Source: RUG14871 sp045539425
GTDB taxonomy: Bacteria; Bacillota_I; Bacilli_A; Erysipelotrichales; Erysipelotrichaceae
Assembly: GCA_045539425.1 (NCBI GenBank)
Contig: JAZQFH010000006.1
Coordinates: 1-34,587 of the forward strand
Reading direction: 5' to 3'
Length of the DNA: 34,587 nt
Positions 22,539-30,783 of the stretch are shown here, piece by piece. The translations under genes and the position numbers were made by a program. Each line of letters starts with the position of its first letter. Position 1 is the first letter of the stretch. The notes beneath the pieces were generated by a model. That model had not been told where the DNA came from. It did no database searches and saw only the letters and a program-made list of their open reading frames with translations.

Positions 22539-23867
22539 ATGGCAAATTATCAGACACCGAGAGGAACCCAGGATATTTTCGGGGAAGAAGTGAGAAAATG
22601 GCAGGTTCTCGAACATTACATCCGTCAGCTCTGCTACCTCTATAACTATGAAGAGATCCGTACGCCTGTTTTTGAACATACGGAAGTTTTCAAGAGGGAA
22701 AATGACTCCTCCGACATGGTCAACAAGGAAATGTATACCTTCGATGACAATGGCGGCCGCTCTCTGACACTGAAACCGGAAGGGACTGCCGGAGTGATCC
22801 GTTCCTATGTTGAAAACAAGATGTACGCTTCCAGCGATCTGCCGAAGAAATTCTTCTACATCTCCCCGTGCTTCCGCTATGAGCGGCCGCAGAAGGGCAG
22901 ACTGAGAATCTTCCACCAGTTCGGTACGGAAGTGATCGGCGCAAAGAACCCGCTGATCGATGCGGAAGTCATCGCGCTCGGTTATACCTTCTTAAGAGAA
23001 CTCGGGCTTGAGGACATCAAGGTTCTCATCAACTCGCTCGGGGATGAGGAAAGCCGAAACAATTACCGTCAGGCTTTAAAGGATCACTTCAAGGATCATA
23101 TCTCCACCATGTGTGAAGACTGCCAGAGAAGATACGAGCAGAACCCGCTCCGTATTCTGGACTGCAAGGTGGACGTCGATCATGAAGCGATGAAGAATGT
23201 TCCGAACATCCAGGACTACCTGACACCGGCCAGCAAGGAATATTTCGATACGGTTCTTTCCACGCTGAATGCGCTCGGCATCTCCTATGAGATCTCGCCG
23301 AAGCTGGTGCGCGGACTGGATTACTACACGGATACGGTCTTTGAAGTCGTCAGCATGAACAAGGAAGTCGGCTCTCAGAGTACGATCTTCGCAGGCGGCA
23401 GATATGACAAGCTGGTCAGCTATTTCGGCGGACCGGAACAGAGCGGCATGGGCTTCGGCGTTGGTTTGGAGCGCGTACTTGTCGCTTTGGCGGCGGAAGG
23501 CATTGACGTACTGGACAAGGAAAGCCTGGATGTCTACTTCATGCCGATGAAGCCGGAATACCAGAAGAATGCGCTGGAACTCGCCACCATCGTCAGAGCG
23601 AACAACCTGACGGCGGAGATCGATTATCAGGGCCGCAGCATGAAGGCGCAGTTCAAGGCAGCCGACAGGGCGAATGCCAAGGTCTACGCGATTCTGGGTG
23701 AAGATGAAGTCAATAACAATGAAGTAACGCTCAAGCGTGTTCTCAACAAGCAGCAGGTCACGGTCAGCGTTTATGAAATGGTAAATACGATTGAAAACTG
23801 GTTCATGGAAGAAAACAGGGAAGAACCGGCGGAAACGGAGATGTCCTCAAACGGGCAGCTCAACTAG
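22539..23867 (+). CDS. hisS: histidyl-tRNA synthetase
   Basis: A 442-residue class II synthetase. QTPRGTQDIF begins the catalytic core. Motif 2 is FRYERPQKGRLRIFHQFG, the histidine-specific motif is RGLDYYTDTVFEV, motif 3 is GMGFGVGLERVLVAL, and a C-terminal anticodon-binding domain follows (about 340-425). The last 20 residues are an extra acidic tail. The ATG at 22539 is chosen for AGGGAGG seven bases upstream. It is cotranscribed with aspS, whose ribosome site overlaps the hisS stop codon. Confidence 0.96.
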   Translation: MANYQTPRGTQDIFGEEVRKWQVLEHYIRQLCYLYNYEEIRTPVFEHTEVFKRENDSSDMVNKEMYTFDDNGGRSLTLKPEGTAGVIRSYVENKMYASSDLPKKFFYISPCFRYERPQKGRLRIFHQFGTEVIGAKNPLIDAEVIALGYTFLRELGLEDIKVLINSLGDEESRNNYRQALKDHFKDHISTMCEDCQRRYEQNPLRILDCKVDVDHEAMKNVPNIQDYLTPASKEYFDTVLSTLNALGISYEISPKLVRGLDYYTDTVFEVVSMNKEVGSQSTIFAGGRYDKLVSYFGGPEQSGMGFGVGLERVLVALAAEGIDVLDKESLDVYFMPMKPEYQKNALELATIVRANNLTAEIDYQGRSMKAQFKAADRANAKVYAILGEDEVNNNEVTLKRVLNKQQVTVSVYEMVNTIENWFMEENREEPAETEMSSNGQLN

Positions 23868-23879
23868 GAGGATTTGAAA

Positions 23880-25622
23880 ATGCACAGAACAATTGAAAAC
23901 GGGAAACTGCGCATGGAACATGTCAATCAGGAAGTGAAACTGATCGGCTGGGTCGCAAAGCGCAGAAATCTGGGATCTCTGGTCTTTATCGATTTGAGAG
24001 ACCGCACGGGAATCGTTCAGGTCGTCTTTGATGAAAATCTGAGCGAAGCCGTGAAGGATGTCAGAAGTGAATATATCCTGGAAGTGGACGGCGTCGTCGA
24101 AGAGCGTTCCGCAAAGAACGCGAAGATTCCGACAGGGGATGTTGAAGTCAGAGCGAAGAGCGTGAGCATCATCAACCGTGCCGAAACCACACCGTTCATG
24201 ATCAGTGATGAGCTGGATACGCTGGAAGACACGCGTCTGAAATACCGCTATCTGGACTTAAGAAGACCTGTGATGCAGGAAAAGCTCATCATGCGCTCCC
24301 GCATCGGCGGAGTCATCCGCCGCTTTCTGGAAGAGAACGGCTTTATGGAAGTGGAAACACCGATCCTTACGGCCAGCACGCCGGAAGGTGCCAGAGACTT
24401 CCTGGTTCCGAGCCGTGTCCATCCGGGCAGCTTCTATGCCTTACCGCAGTCTCCGCAGCTCTTTAAACAGCTGCTCATGATCAGCGGATTTGAACGTTAC
24501 TATCAGTTTGCCAGATGCTTCCGCGACGAGGATCTGCGTGCAGACCGTCAGACGGACTTCACTCAGGTCGACATGGAGATGAGCTTCATGAGCGAGGAAG
24601 AGATCGAAGAACTGATGGAAGAGATGATGGCAAAAGTCATGAAGGACGTCAAGGGAATCGAAATCCCGCGTCCGTTTAAGAAGATGACTTACAAGGATGC
24701 CATGAATACCTATGGCTCCGATAAGCCGGATATCCGTTTCGGACTGGAATTACAGGATGTGACGGAAGTCTTCCGCAACTCTGAATTCGCCGTCTTCAAG
24801 AACGCGCTTGCGATCCGCCAGAGTGCTATAAAGGCACTTGTCGTGCCGCAGAAAGCAACAGCGACACGCAAGGAAACGGATAAGTATACCGAACTTGCCA
24901 AGAAGTACGGTGCCAAGGGACTGGTCGTCATTAAATATCTGAACGGTGCTCTGGAAGGAAGCGTTACGAAGTACTTCACGGAAGAGGAAAAAGCCGCTCT
25001 GATTCAGACGTTAAATCTGAAAGAGGATGCTCTGATCATGATTACGGCAGACTACTGGATCAAGGCCGCCACGGCACTCGGCGCACTGCGCGTTGCCATC
25101 GGCAAGGAGCTCAACCTCTATGATCCGCACAGCTTTGCCTACTTATGGGTCGTGGATTTCCCGATGTTCGAATATGATGAAGACGGAAATCTGACACCGA
25201 CACACCATCCGTTCACCCGCCCGAAAGACGAGGATATTCCGCTTCTGGACACAGATCCGATCAATGCCCGCGCTTATGCTTACGACATGGTCTTAAACGG
25301 CTTTGAGCTCGGCGGCGGTTCCTTAAGAATCTATGACGGTGCCTTACAGGAAAAGATGTTTGAAATCATCGGCTTGACGGAAGAGGATATCCAGCGAAGA
25401 TTCGGCTGGTTCGTGGATGCCTTCAAGTACGGCACTCCTCCGCACGGCGGACTGGCATTCGGCTTTGACCGTATCGCCATGTTATTGACGGAGAGCGATT
25501 CCATCCGCGATGTCATCGCCTTCCCGAAAAATGCGAGTGCGGTTTGCCCTCTGACCAACGCACCGACACCGGTGGAAGAGAAGCAGCTCGAAGAACTCAG
25601 CATCCGGATTTGTGAAGAATAA
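23880..25622 (+). CDS. aspS: aspartyl-tRNA synthetase
   Basis: A 580-residue bacterial-type class IIb enzyme. The OB-fold anticodon domain (about 15-110) has LIGWVAKRRNLGSLVFIDLRD. Motif 2 is FRDEDLRADRQTDFTQVD, the GAD insertion lies at about 290-400, and motif 3 is GLAFGFDRIAMLL. AGGAGG (23866-23871) overlaps the hisS stop and sets the start at 23880. asnS is also present, so a discriminating form for Asp-tRNA(Asp) is expected; sequence alone does not prove it. Confidence 0.96.
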   Translation: MHRTIENGKLRMEHVNQEVKLIGWVAKRRNLGSLVFIDLRDRTGIVQVVFDENLSEAVKDVRSEYILEVDGVVEERSAKNAKIPTGDVEVRAKSVSIINRAETTPFMISDELDTLEDTRLKYRYLDLRRPVMQEKLIMRSRIGGVIRRFLEENGFMEVETPILTASTPEGARDFLVPSRVHPGSFYALPQSPQLFKQLLMISGFERYYQFARCFRDEDLRADRQTDFTQVDMEMSFMSEEEIEELMEEMMAKVMKDVKGIEIPRPFKKMTYKDAMNTYGSDKPDIRFGLELQDVTEVFRNSEFAVFKNALAIRQSAIKALVVPQKATATRKETDKYTELAKKYGAKGLVVIKYLNGALEGSVTKYFTEEEKAALIQTLNLKEDALIMITADYWIKAATALGALRVAIGKELNLYDPHSFAYLWVVDFPMFEYDEDGNLTPTHHPFTRPKDEDIPLLDTDPINARAYAYDMVLNGFELGGGSLRIYDGALQEKMFEIIGLTEEDIQRRFGWFVDAFKYGTPPHGGLAFGFDRIAMLLTESDSIRDVIAFPKNASAVCPLTNAPTPVEEKQLEELSIRICEE

Positions 25623-25629
25623 TTTCACA

Positions 25630-25656
25630 GGGAGCAGTGGAAATACTGCTCCCTTT
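25630..25656 (+). terminator. terminator of hisS-aspS
   Basis: GGGAGCAGT (25630-25638) pairs with ACTGCTCCC (25645-25653), followed by a short T run (TTTAATGTT). Strong stem, weak tail. Confidence 0.7.
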
Positions 25657-25667
25657 AATGTTATAAT
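25638..25667 (+). promoter_or_regulatory. promoter of the candidate 6S RNA
   Basis: TGGAAA (25638-25643), 18 bases, TATAAT (25662-25667). The start would fall near 25674, the first base of the closing stem of the RNA. The -35 lies in the loop of the aspS terminator. Confidence 0.6.
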
Positions 25668-25673
25668 GAAGAT

Positions 25674-25818
25674 GCCTAGAAGCAAAAACATATTTCCAAC
25701 ACTTAATCTTAGGGAAACCGGACGTATTATCTCGGTGTCGAAGGCCTGAAGTAAGGAATCCTGAAGGGATAAACAGGTTACCCACCTGTACATACAGGGA
25801 ATTAGATGGCTTCTGGGC
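25674..25818 (+). ncRNA. ssrS: candidate 6S RNA
   Basis: A structured, non-coding 145-base stretch behind its own promoter. GCCTAGAAGC (25674-25683) pairs fully with GCTTCTGGGC (25809-25818). ATTTCC (25692-25697) pairs with GGGAAT (25797-25802), and ACAGGT (25773-25778) with ACCTGT (25784-25789) at the tip. A long rod with a large unpaired centre is the 6S shape, which mimics an open promoter and holds sigma-70-type RNA polymerase. In Bacillus the 6S-1 gene bsrA also follows aspS. I could not match the sequence base by base, so the call rests on position and shape. Confidence 0.62.
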
Positions 25819-25854
25819 AAAATTTGTATATCCGGCCTGTTTCGAGGGAAGTTG

Positions 25855-25883
25855 TTGTCAATTTCGCTGAATCGGTTTAAAAT
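25855..25883 (+). promoter_or_regulatory. yneF promoter
   Basis: TTGTCA (25855-25860), 17 bases, TAAAAT (25878-25883). Confidence 0.72.
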
Positions 25884-25906
25884 GGAAAACAGTGAGGTAA
25901 CATTAT

Positions 25907-26122
25907 ATGAATTTTTGGGGATCTTTAGGTTTTACATTATTAGGAATCATCATCGGCGCTGTTGCAGGATTCTTCTTCTCCAGACAGTACTTCCAGAAGG
26001 AACTGGAAAAGAACCCGCCGGTCAATGAAAAGATGATCCGCGCAATGTTCATGCAGATGGGCAGAAAACCTAGTGAAGCACAGATCAAAGCAGTTATGCG
26101 TTCCATGCAGGCGAATAAGTAG
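25907..26122 (+). CDS. yneF: YneF family (UPF0154) small membrane protein
   Basis: A 71-residue protein. An N-terminal membrane segment (about 5-25, LGIIIGAVAGFFFSRQ) is followed by a short cytoplasmic tail containing NPPVNEKMIRAMFMQMGRKPSEAQIKAVMRSM, which is diagnostic of YneF/UPF0154 in Bacillota and Mollicutes. Function is unknown. GTGAGG lies about ten bases before the ATG. It is monocistronic; its stop codon lies in the loop of its own terminator. Confidence 0.92.
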   Translation: MNFWGSLGFTLLGIIIGAVAGFFFSRQYFQKELEKNPPVNEKMIRAMFMQMGRKPSEAQIKAVMRSMQANK

Positions 26123-26140
26123 TTCTTATTCGCTTTTTCT
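26111..26140 (+). terminator. yneF terminator
   Basis: GCGAATAAG (26111-26119) pairs with CTTATTCGC (26125-26133), followed by TTTTTCTTT. The stop codon TAG is in the loop. Confidence 0.9.
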
Positions 26141-26153
26141 TTACCCTCCATTG

Positions 26154-26180
26154 CTCAGGGAGAAATCCCTGAGTTTTTTT
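26154..26180 (+). terminator. second terminator after yneF
   Basis: CTCAGGGA (26154-26161) pairs with TCCCTGAG (26166-26173) around GAAA, followed by seven T. No gene lies between it and the first terminator, so it insulates the following operon. Confidence 0.9.
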
Positions 26181-26218
26181 GTGCCGTATTCGCGCAGCGG
26201 GGTAGGGGAGGGCAAAAG

Positions 26219-26277
26219 TTGACAAAACAGGGAAATAATCCTATTATAATAGTACCTAATAGTACAAATTTAGGTAC
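26219..26277 (+). promoter_or_regulatory. promoter and inverted-repeat operator of the AbiEi-like operon
   Basis: TTGACA (26219-26224), 17 bases, TATTAT (26242-26247); an overlapping TATAAT at 26245-26250 has 20-base spacing. GTACCTAA (26252-26259) and TTAGGTAC (26270-26277) form a perfect 8-bp inverted repeat around the expected start site, with an extra AGTAC in the spacer. AbiEi antitoxins repress their own promoter by binding inverted repeats, so this is a likely autoregulatory site. Confidence 0.68.
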
Positions 26278-26281
26278 GACT

Positions 26282-26848
26282 ATGACAGAATTGGAATATT
26301 CGAGGATTTATTCAGCGAATGAATTGAATCATTTGGGCTTTTCCTCGAATGCCCTGACGGATTTGATTCGAAATAAAAAACTCACACGTATCAAACGTGG
26401 TTTTTATGCGTTGGGAAGCGATGATCCCCTTCTGTCAGTTGTTCAGCTGTTTCCGGAAGGCATCCTGTGCCTGGAGAGTGCGCTGTATTACCACGGCTAT
26501 CTTTCAAAGATGCCGGATGTGCTCAGCATAGCGGTGGGAAAGAACAACAACCGTCATAAATATGCGCATTCCACCCTTCCGCTCAAGGCCTATTTCCGGG
26601 ATGACAAATACATCCGTCTGGGCGTGATGCGCGGGGAATACCGCGAGAGTCTGTGCTATATCTACAACAAGGAACGCACGATCTGCGACTGTATCCGCCG
26701 CCGCTCCCTGATCTCGGATGAATGTTACCGCAGGGCGATGCAGATGTATGCCGCTGATCCCGATAAGGATCTGGAGAGGCTGCTTCTGTACGCAAAGGTG
26801 CTGCATATTGAAAAGAAAGTACGCTTATTAGTGGACAGCTTTCTTTAA
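26282..26848 (+). CDS. AbiEi-like winged-helix protein (type IV antitoxin family)
   Basis: A 188-residue protein. The N-terminal winged helix (about 1-50) ends in LIRNKKLTRIKRGFYAL, the typical AbiEi wing. The C-terminal part has CLESALYYHG and NKERTICDCIRRR, the usual AbiEi core. AbiEi represses its operon and neutralises the nucleotidyltransferase toxin AbiEii. No AbiEii lies next to it; instead three cell-envelope genes follow within 14 bases of each other. It may therefore act only as a regulator. The ATG at 26282 is chosen over an upstream frame to 26219 because that would include the promoter. The ribosome site is weak. Confidence 0.78.
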   Translation: MTELEYSRIYSANELNHLGFSSNALTDLIRNKKLTRIKRGFYALGSDDPLLSVVQLFPEGILCLESALYYHGYLSKMPDVLSIAVGKNNNRHKYAHSTLPLKAYFRDDKYIRLGVMRGEYRESLCYIYNKERTICDCIRRRSLISDECYRRAMQMYAADPDKDLERLLLYAKVLHIEKKVRLLVDSFL

Positions 26849-26861
26849 CGGAGGATGAAAC

Positions 26862-27752
26862 ATGAACCGTAAATGGATGATATATCTCTGCATGCTGCTC
26901 TTGTTAATTACGGCGGGCTGCAGAAAACAGGACCCGGTGGAACCAGTTGATCCGGACCCGACACCGGTGCAGGTGGAAAACGTGGACTTTGATCTGATCG
27001 AATACAAAGTCTATAATCTGGAACAGCTGGATTACCAGTTCGCGGTTGCGAAAGTCCGCATCAAAGCGGATAAGGCAGTGAACTATTCCCTGGCGGATCT
27101 TTTAACAGATGAGGGCATCGCGCTGAGCGAAAAGGATACTTATTGTGTGGATCTGAATAAGAAGGGGATCTCCTACAGCCAGTTCGGCTTAAGTGAAGAA
27201 CTCACTTCCCGCAACAATTCCGCTGTCTTTACGCTTCTTGTTCCGGTCAAGGATAAGAACCGCAAAACAGTGGAAGTCTCCTTAAAGCAGTTAGTGAAAA
27301 TCGAGATTGATCTGACAAAGAACCTGGGAACGGCGGAAGAGCTGGGGCTGGATGTGGAGGATACGATCATCAACACCGAAGAGTATCAGGTGGAAGTTCT
27401 CAGCTGCACCAAGATCACCGGGGAGACACTCTTCTATCACGGCGAAGTCGTGGGAAGCTCCACTTCGGATCTGTATGCGTTTAAGGTCCTCATCACTTCC
27501 TTTATCAAAGAGGGTGTGAAGGTGAGTGAAGCGGAATATGTTTCAGCCTCTACCAGCGATACCTTTGAGGCACTGGAAGAAGGGTATGAGACGGAAAAGA
27601 AAGAAAACATGCTGGGTGTGAATATTGAGGATGAGAAGGAGGCCTATGTCTTCTTCCAGCTTCTCAATCCGGAGAAGGAAGATCTCAGCTATGAGGGGGT
27701 GCTCCGCCTCTGCATCAACGGGCAATGGTATAACGTGAAAGTGAATCTTTAA
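26862..27752 (+). CDS. lipoprotein of unknown function
   Basis: A 296-residue protein with a signal peptide and lipobox TAGC (C20), followed by a proline-rich linker (about 25-40: PVEPVDPDPTPVQ). The rest is mainly beta-strand-like, with no domain I recognise. GGAGG (26850-26854) lies seven bases before the ATG. It is anchored outside the membrane and sits in an operon with a wall hydrolase and a PASTA protein, which suggests an envelope role. Three bases separate it from the next gene. Confidence 0.8.
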   Translation: MNRKWMIYLCMLLLLITAGCRKQDPVEPVDPDPTPVQVENVDFDLIEYKVYNLEQLDYQFAVAKVRIKADKAVNYSLADLLTDEGIALSEKDTYCVDLNKKGISYSQFGLSEELTSRNNSAVFTLLVPVKDKNRKTVEVSLKQLVKIEIDLTKNLGTAEELGLDVEDTIINTEEYQVEVLSCTKITGETLFYHGEVVGSSTSDLYAFKVLITSFIKEGVKVSEAEYVSASTSDTFEALEEGYETEKKENMLGVNIEDEKEAYVFFQLLNPEKEDLSYEGVLRLCINGQWYNVKVNL

Positions 27753-27755
27753 CAT

Positions 27756-30700
27756 ATGAAAATCAAACGGCTCTTTATGAAAACACTGATGATCTGTATG
27801 TTGCTGCTATTGGGCAGCAGTGTTTTCAGCATGCCGGTAAGTGCCGAAAGCAAGTACACGGTCAGTGAGATCCAGGCGAACGGCAGTCTGCGCTTCATCG
27901 GCGGGTTTGAGGACTTCTATCAGGCGGAAGCCGAAATGAAGAAGTATCCGAACGGTGTCATGCAGGCGAACTTCTCCTACAGCCGGACGAAATACGTTGC
28001 CATGACACGCGGCATTGCGGTCAGCTATGCGTTCCGCCGCTCCATCGGAGGCGACTATCTGACAATGCCGATTTACCAGTACGAACCGGGAAAGAACGTG
28101 AAAAATGCCAAATCCACCTATGTGGTCAGCCATCATGAGATGGAATATTTCAACACGGTCTGGAACTCGGAAGACGGCTGGATGGTACACGTCAATCTCG
28201 GCGGCTTTGACGGCTATGCCTATCTGCAGCAGGTGGATCTGATCCCGTATATCTATTTTGAAAACAATCTGCCGATCGACCTCGGCGGGGGAAGTCTGGA
28301 GGATCCGAGCGAGCGCTTTACGATCCGTCCGGAGAAGGCATACTTTACGGTACGGAACGGAGAATTCCGCTTCGTCCGTCATTCCCTGTTCAACGGCAGG
28401 CTGATGATGGATCTGGCCATGGCTCCGGCGGATCAGGACTGGATGCAGGAAGGCGGAGTGTACTATACCAACGACTACATCCATTACTATACCGATATTG
28501 CATGCACCCAGAATGAACATACTTATTACAACTACTACATGTTCTTGCCGGTACGCTCCAAGAGCTATTGCGATCCGGCAACATTTGACAACTATATTCA
28601 GAACGTGATCGCGAATTCAAAATCGGTCCTTTATCCGAGCGGCAGCGCTCAGGTCTTCTTTGACTGTCAGGACCGCTATGGCGTCAATGCATTATTGCTG
28701 TATTCCCTGGCCACCCACGAGTCCAACTTCGGCATCAGCGAGATTGCCAGAAGCAAGTACAATCTGTTCGGCTGGAGTGCCTATGATGCCGATACGGGCG
28801 CCGCTACGGAATATGCGAATGTGGCGGACTGCGTGAATCAGATGGCGTCTTTGAACCTCAGAAAATATCTTGAGACGGACAGCTCGCTCTTCTTCGGTGC
28901 CTATTTTGGCTCCAAGGGAAGCGGATTTAACGTGAAATATGCCTCCGACCCGTACTGGGGATTGGAAGTGGCGTGCCGCGCCTACATGTTTGATAAGATG
29001 AACGGACTTGTGGACTACCGGAATTACCGTCTGGGTGTTGTGAATGACAGCAACGGCTTCAAGGAACCGTTCCGCACGTCTCCGTCTGCTTCATCAGCGG
29101 TGTCGTTCTATGCCAACTACGGCTCGACTTATCAGAAAGATCATGTGCTGATTCTGAACGGAGAGGAAAACGGCTTCTATCAGCTGCAGTCCTCCAGTGA
29201 CCTGAATGCCGATAAGTCCTTACCGGCCTATGACAGAAACACCAATGAGCGCAAGACCTACAATTTCCTCAACAGCGTGCTGTATGTGGATAAGAGCAAG
29301 GTCAACGTCATTTCGGAAAGCAGATATTCTCCTGCCGGCGTGACGATGGTGGTCCAGGGATCACTCTTAAGCGGCGGGGATCAGATTGGCTTAAGCAACT
29401 TCACTTATGGTAAGAGCGGCATCAATCTGAGCGGTTACGGCTATCAGAAGGGAATCTCCTCGCGTGCTTCGTCCGATATCGTCCACGAACTCGTTCTGAA
29501 GGACGCCAATTCCTCGCAGGAATACGTCTTCCCGCTGTCGAATACTTCCTACAATACAAACGAAAGCCATAAGGATATGGCCTATGAATATACCGGGTTC
29601 AGTGCCAGCGGGTTAAAAATCACCGGCATTCCGGAGGGAAAATACGAGATGATCCTCCGCTTGAGATACCCGAAAGTGAATTATGTTCACGATGAATCCC
29701 TGCAGTTCGAAAGGCTGCCGGATACTTCGGAAGTCAGTGAACTCGAACGCTTTGTGAGGGAAGACGGAAAGATCTACTTCATTTACGGAACGATCCGTCT
29801 TGGCGCACAGCCGTCGACCGGCTCTATCAAATCCATCTACTGGAACGGCAGCAAACTCCACATCAGCGGAACCGCTGTCATTCAGGGAGTCACCCACAGT
29901 GACAGAGACCGCATCAGCCGGAAGCTGATTCTGACGGAGATCAACACCAAGAAGGAAATCACCTATGACTTAAATGTCTACTCGCATGAGGACGGCATTG
30001 AAGGCGCCTATGAATACTCGCTGATGGACGGCGTGAATTACAAATATGCCTGGTATGATCAGGAAATCGACCTCTCCGCTTTGGAGGAGGGAGACTACCG
30101 CGCCAGGATTCTGACAACCGTCAATGACGGCAAGGGAACAGAGTACAGCGGTGAGACATCGCTTTCGCAGAGCCAGATTGGCTATGTACCGGAGCGGATC
30201 ACACTTGAAACAAACGGCTTACAAAAAGTCATCAGCATTGATAAAGTCATCCGTGAATTGTCGGTCTATGAAATCAATGTAGATTTACTGGAAAATGAAA
30301 TTGCACAGTATGCGGCATTGGTAAATAAGCCGACCTTCCGCAACACCAACTATTCGCTCTTTGAAGCAAAACTGGATGAGGGAACGCTTTCTCTGAAGGG
30401 ATACCTGTACCTCTACGGTGTTGATCATACCGCAGAGAACCAGCCGGTTTACGATATCTATCTGGTGCAAAACGGCAGTGTTGTGCGCAAAGAGAGGATG
30501 TCACTGGCTGAAGAGATGTACAGCATCGATGACCTATTGGAAGAGAGTGAATTCTCCTATTCCTCCTGCTGGTTTGAAACAGCAATGGATCTGAGCTCGC
30601 TGAGTGCAGGGGAATATGAATTCTACATCAGTGAGGAGATCACACAGGACGGCACGCAGTATCATGAATTCTTCCATCTCTATGACAGCTATCATGAGTT

Positions 30701-30773
30701 TGCCCGGAAGACAGACCGCTATGAAATCAGGGAAACGGAAGGCAATGGAAGAATGTATCTGATCGTTTCCTAG
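27756..30773 (+). CDS. large secreted glucosaminidase-domain wall hydrolase
   Basis: A 1005-residue exported protein. The signal peptide is cleaved near VSA-ES (30/31). Residues about 295-415 are a glucosaminidase (LytG/GH73-like) domain: LYSLATHESNFGISEIA with the probable catalytic E322, then NLFGWSAYD. This cuts glycan strands in peptidoglycan. Residues 31-290 and 430-520 look like beta-rich binding regions. Three diverged repeats of about 100 residues (about 556-650, 700-805, 877-980) share a [IL]-x-[IL]-x-G...G[IV] start and an L-x-x-G-x-Y end. No wall anchor motif was seen. The ribosome site is weak, so coupling to the upstream lipoprotein is likely. Confidence 0.82.
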   Translation: MKIKRLFMKTLMICMLLLLGSSVFSMPVSAESKYTVSEIQANGSLRFIGGFEDFYQAEAEMKKYPNGVMQANFSYSRTKYVAMTRGIAVSYAFRRSIGGDYLTMPIYQYEPGKNVKNAKSTYVVSHHEMEYFNTVWNSEDGWMVHVNLGGFDGYAYLQQVDLIPYIYFENNLPIDLGGGSLEDPSERFTIRPEKAYFTVRNGEFRFVRHSLFNGRLMMDLAMAPADQDWMQEGGVYYTNDYIHYYTDIACTQNEHTYYNYYMFLPVRSKSYCDPATFDNYIQNVIANSKSVLYPSGSAQVFFDCQDRYGVNALLLYSLATHESNFGISEIARSKYNLFGWSAYDADTGAATEYANVADCVNQMASLNLRKYLETDSSLFFGAYFGSKGSGFNVKYASDPYWGLEVACRAYMFDKMNGLVDYRNYRLGVVNDSNGFKEPFRTSPSASSAVSFYANYGSTYQKDHVLILNGEENGFYQLQSSSDLNADKSLPAYDRNTNERKTYNFLNSVLYVDKSKVNVISESRYSPAGVTMVVQGSLLSGGDQIGLSNFTYGKSGINLSGYGYQKGISSRASSDIVHELVLKDANSSQEYVFPLSNTSYNTNESHKDMAYEYTGFSASGLKITGIPEGKYEMILRLRYPKVNYVHDESLQFERLPDTSEVSELERFVREDGKIYFIYGTIRLGAQPSTGSIKSIYWNGSKLHISGTAVIQGVTHSDRDRISRKLILTEINTKKEITYDLNVYSHEDGIEGAYEYSLMDGVNYKYAWYDQEIDLSALEEGDYRARILTTVNDGKGTEYSGETSLSQSQIGYVPERITLETNGLQKVISIDKVIRELSVYEINVDLLENEIAQYAALVNKPTFRNTNYSLFEAKLDEGTLSLKGYLYLYGVDHTAENQPVYDIYLVQNGSVVRKERMSLAEEMYSIDDLLEESEFSYSSCWFETAMDLSSLSAGEYEFYISEEITQDGTQYHEFFHLYDSYHEFARKTDRYEIRETEGNGRMYLIVS

Positions 30774-30783
30774 AAAGGCGCTT

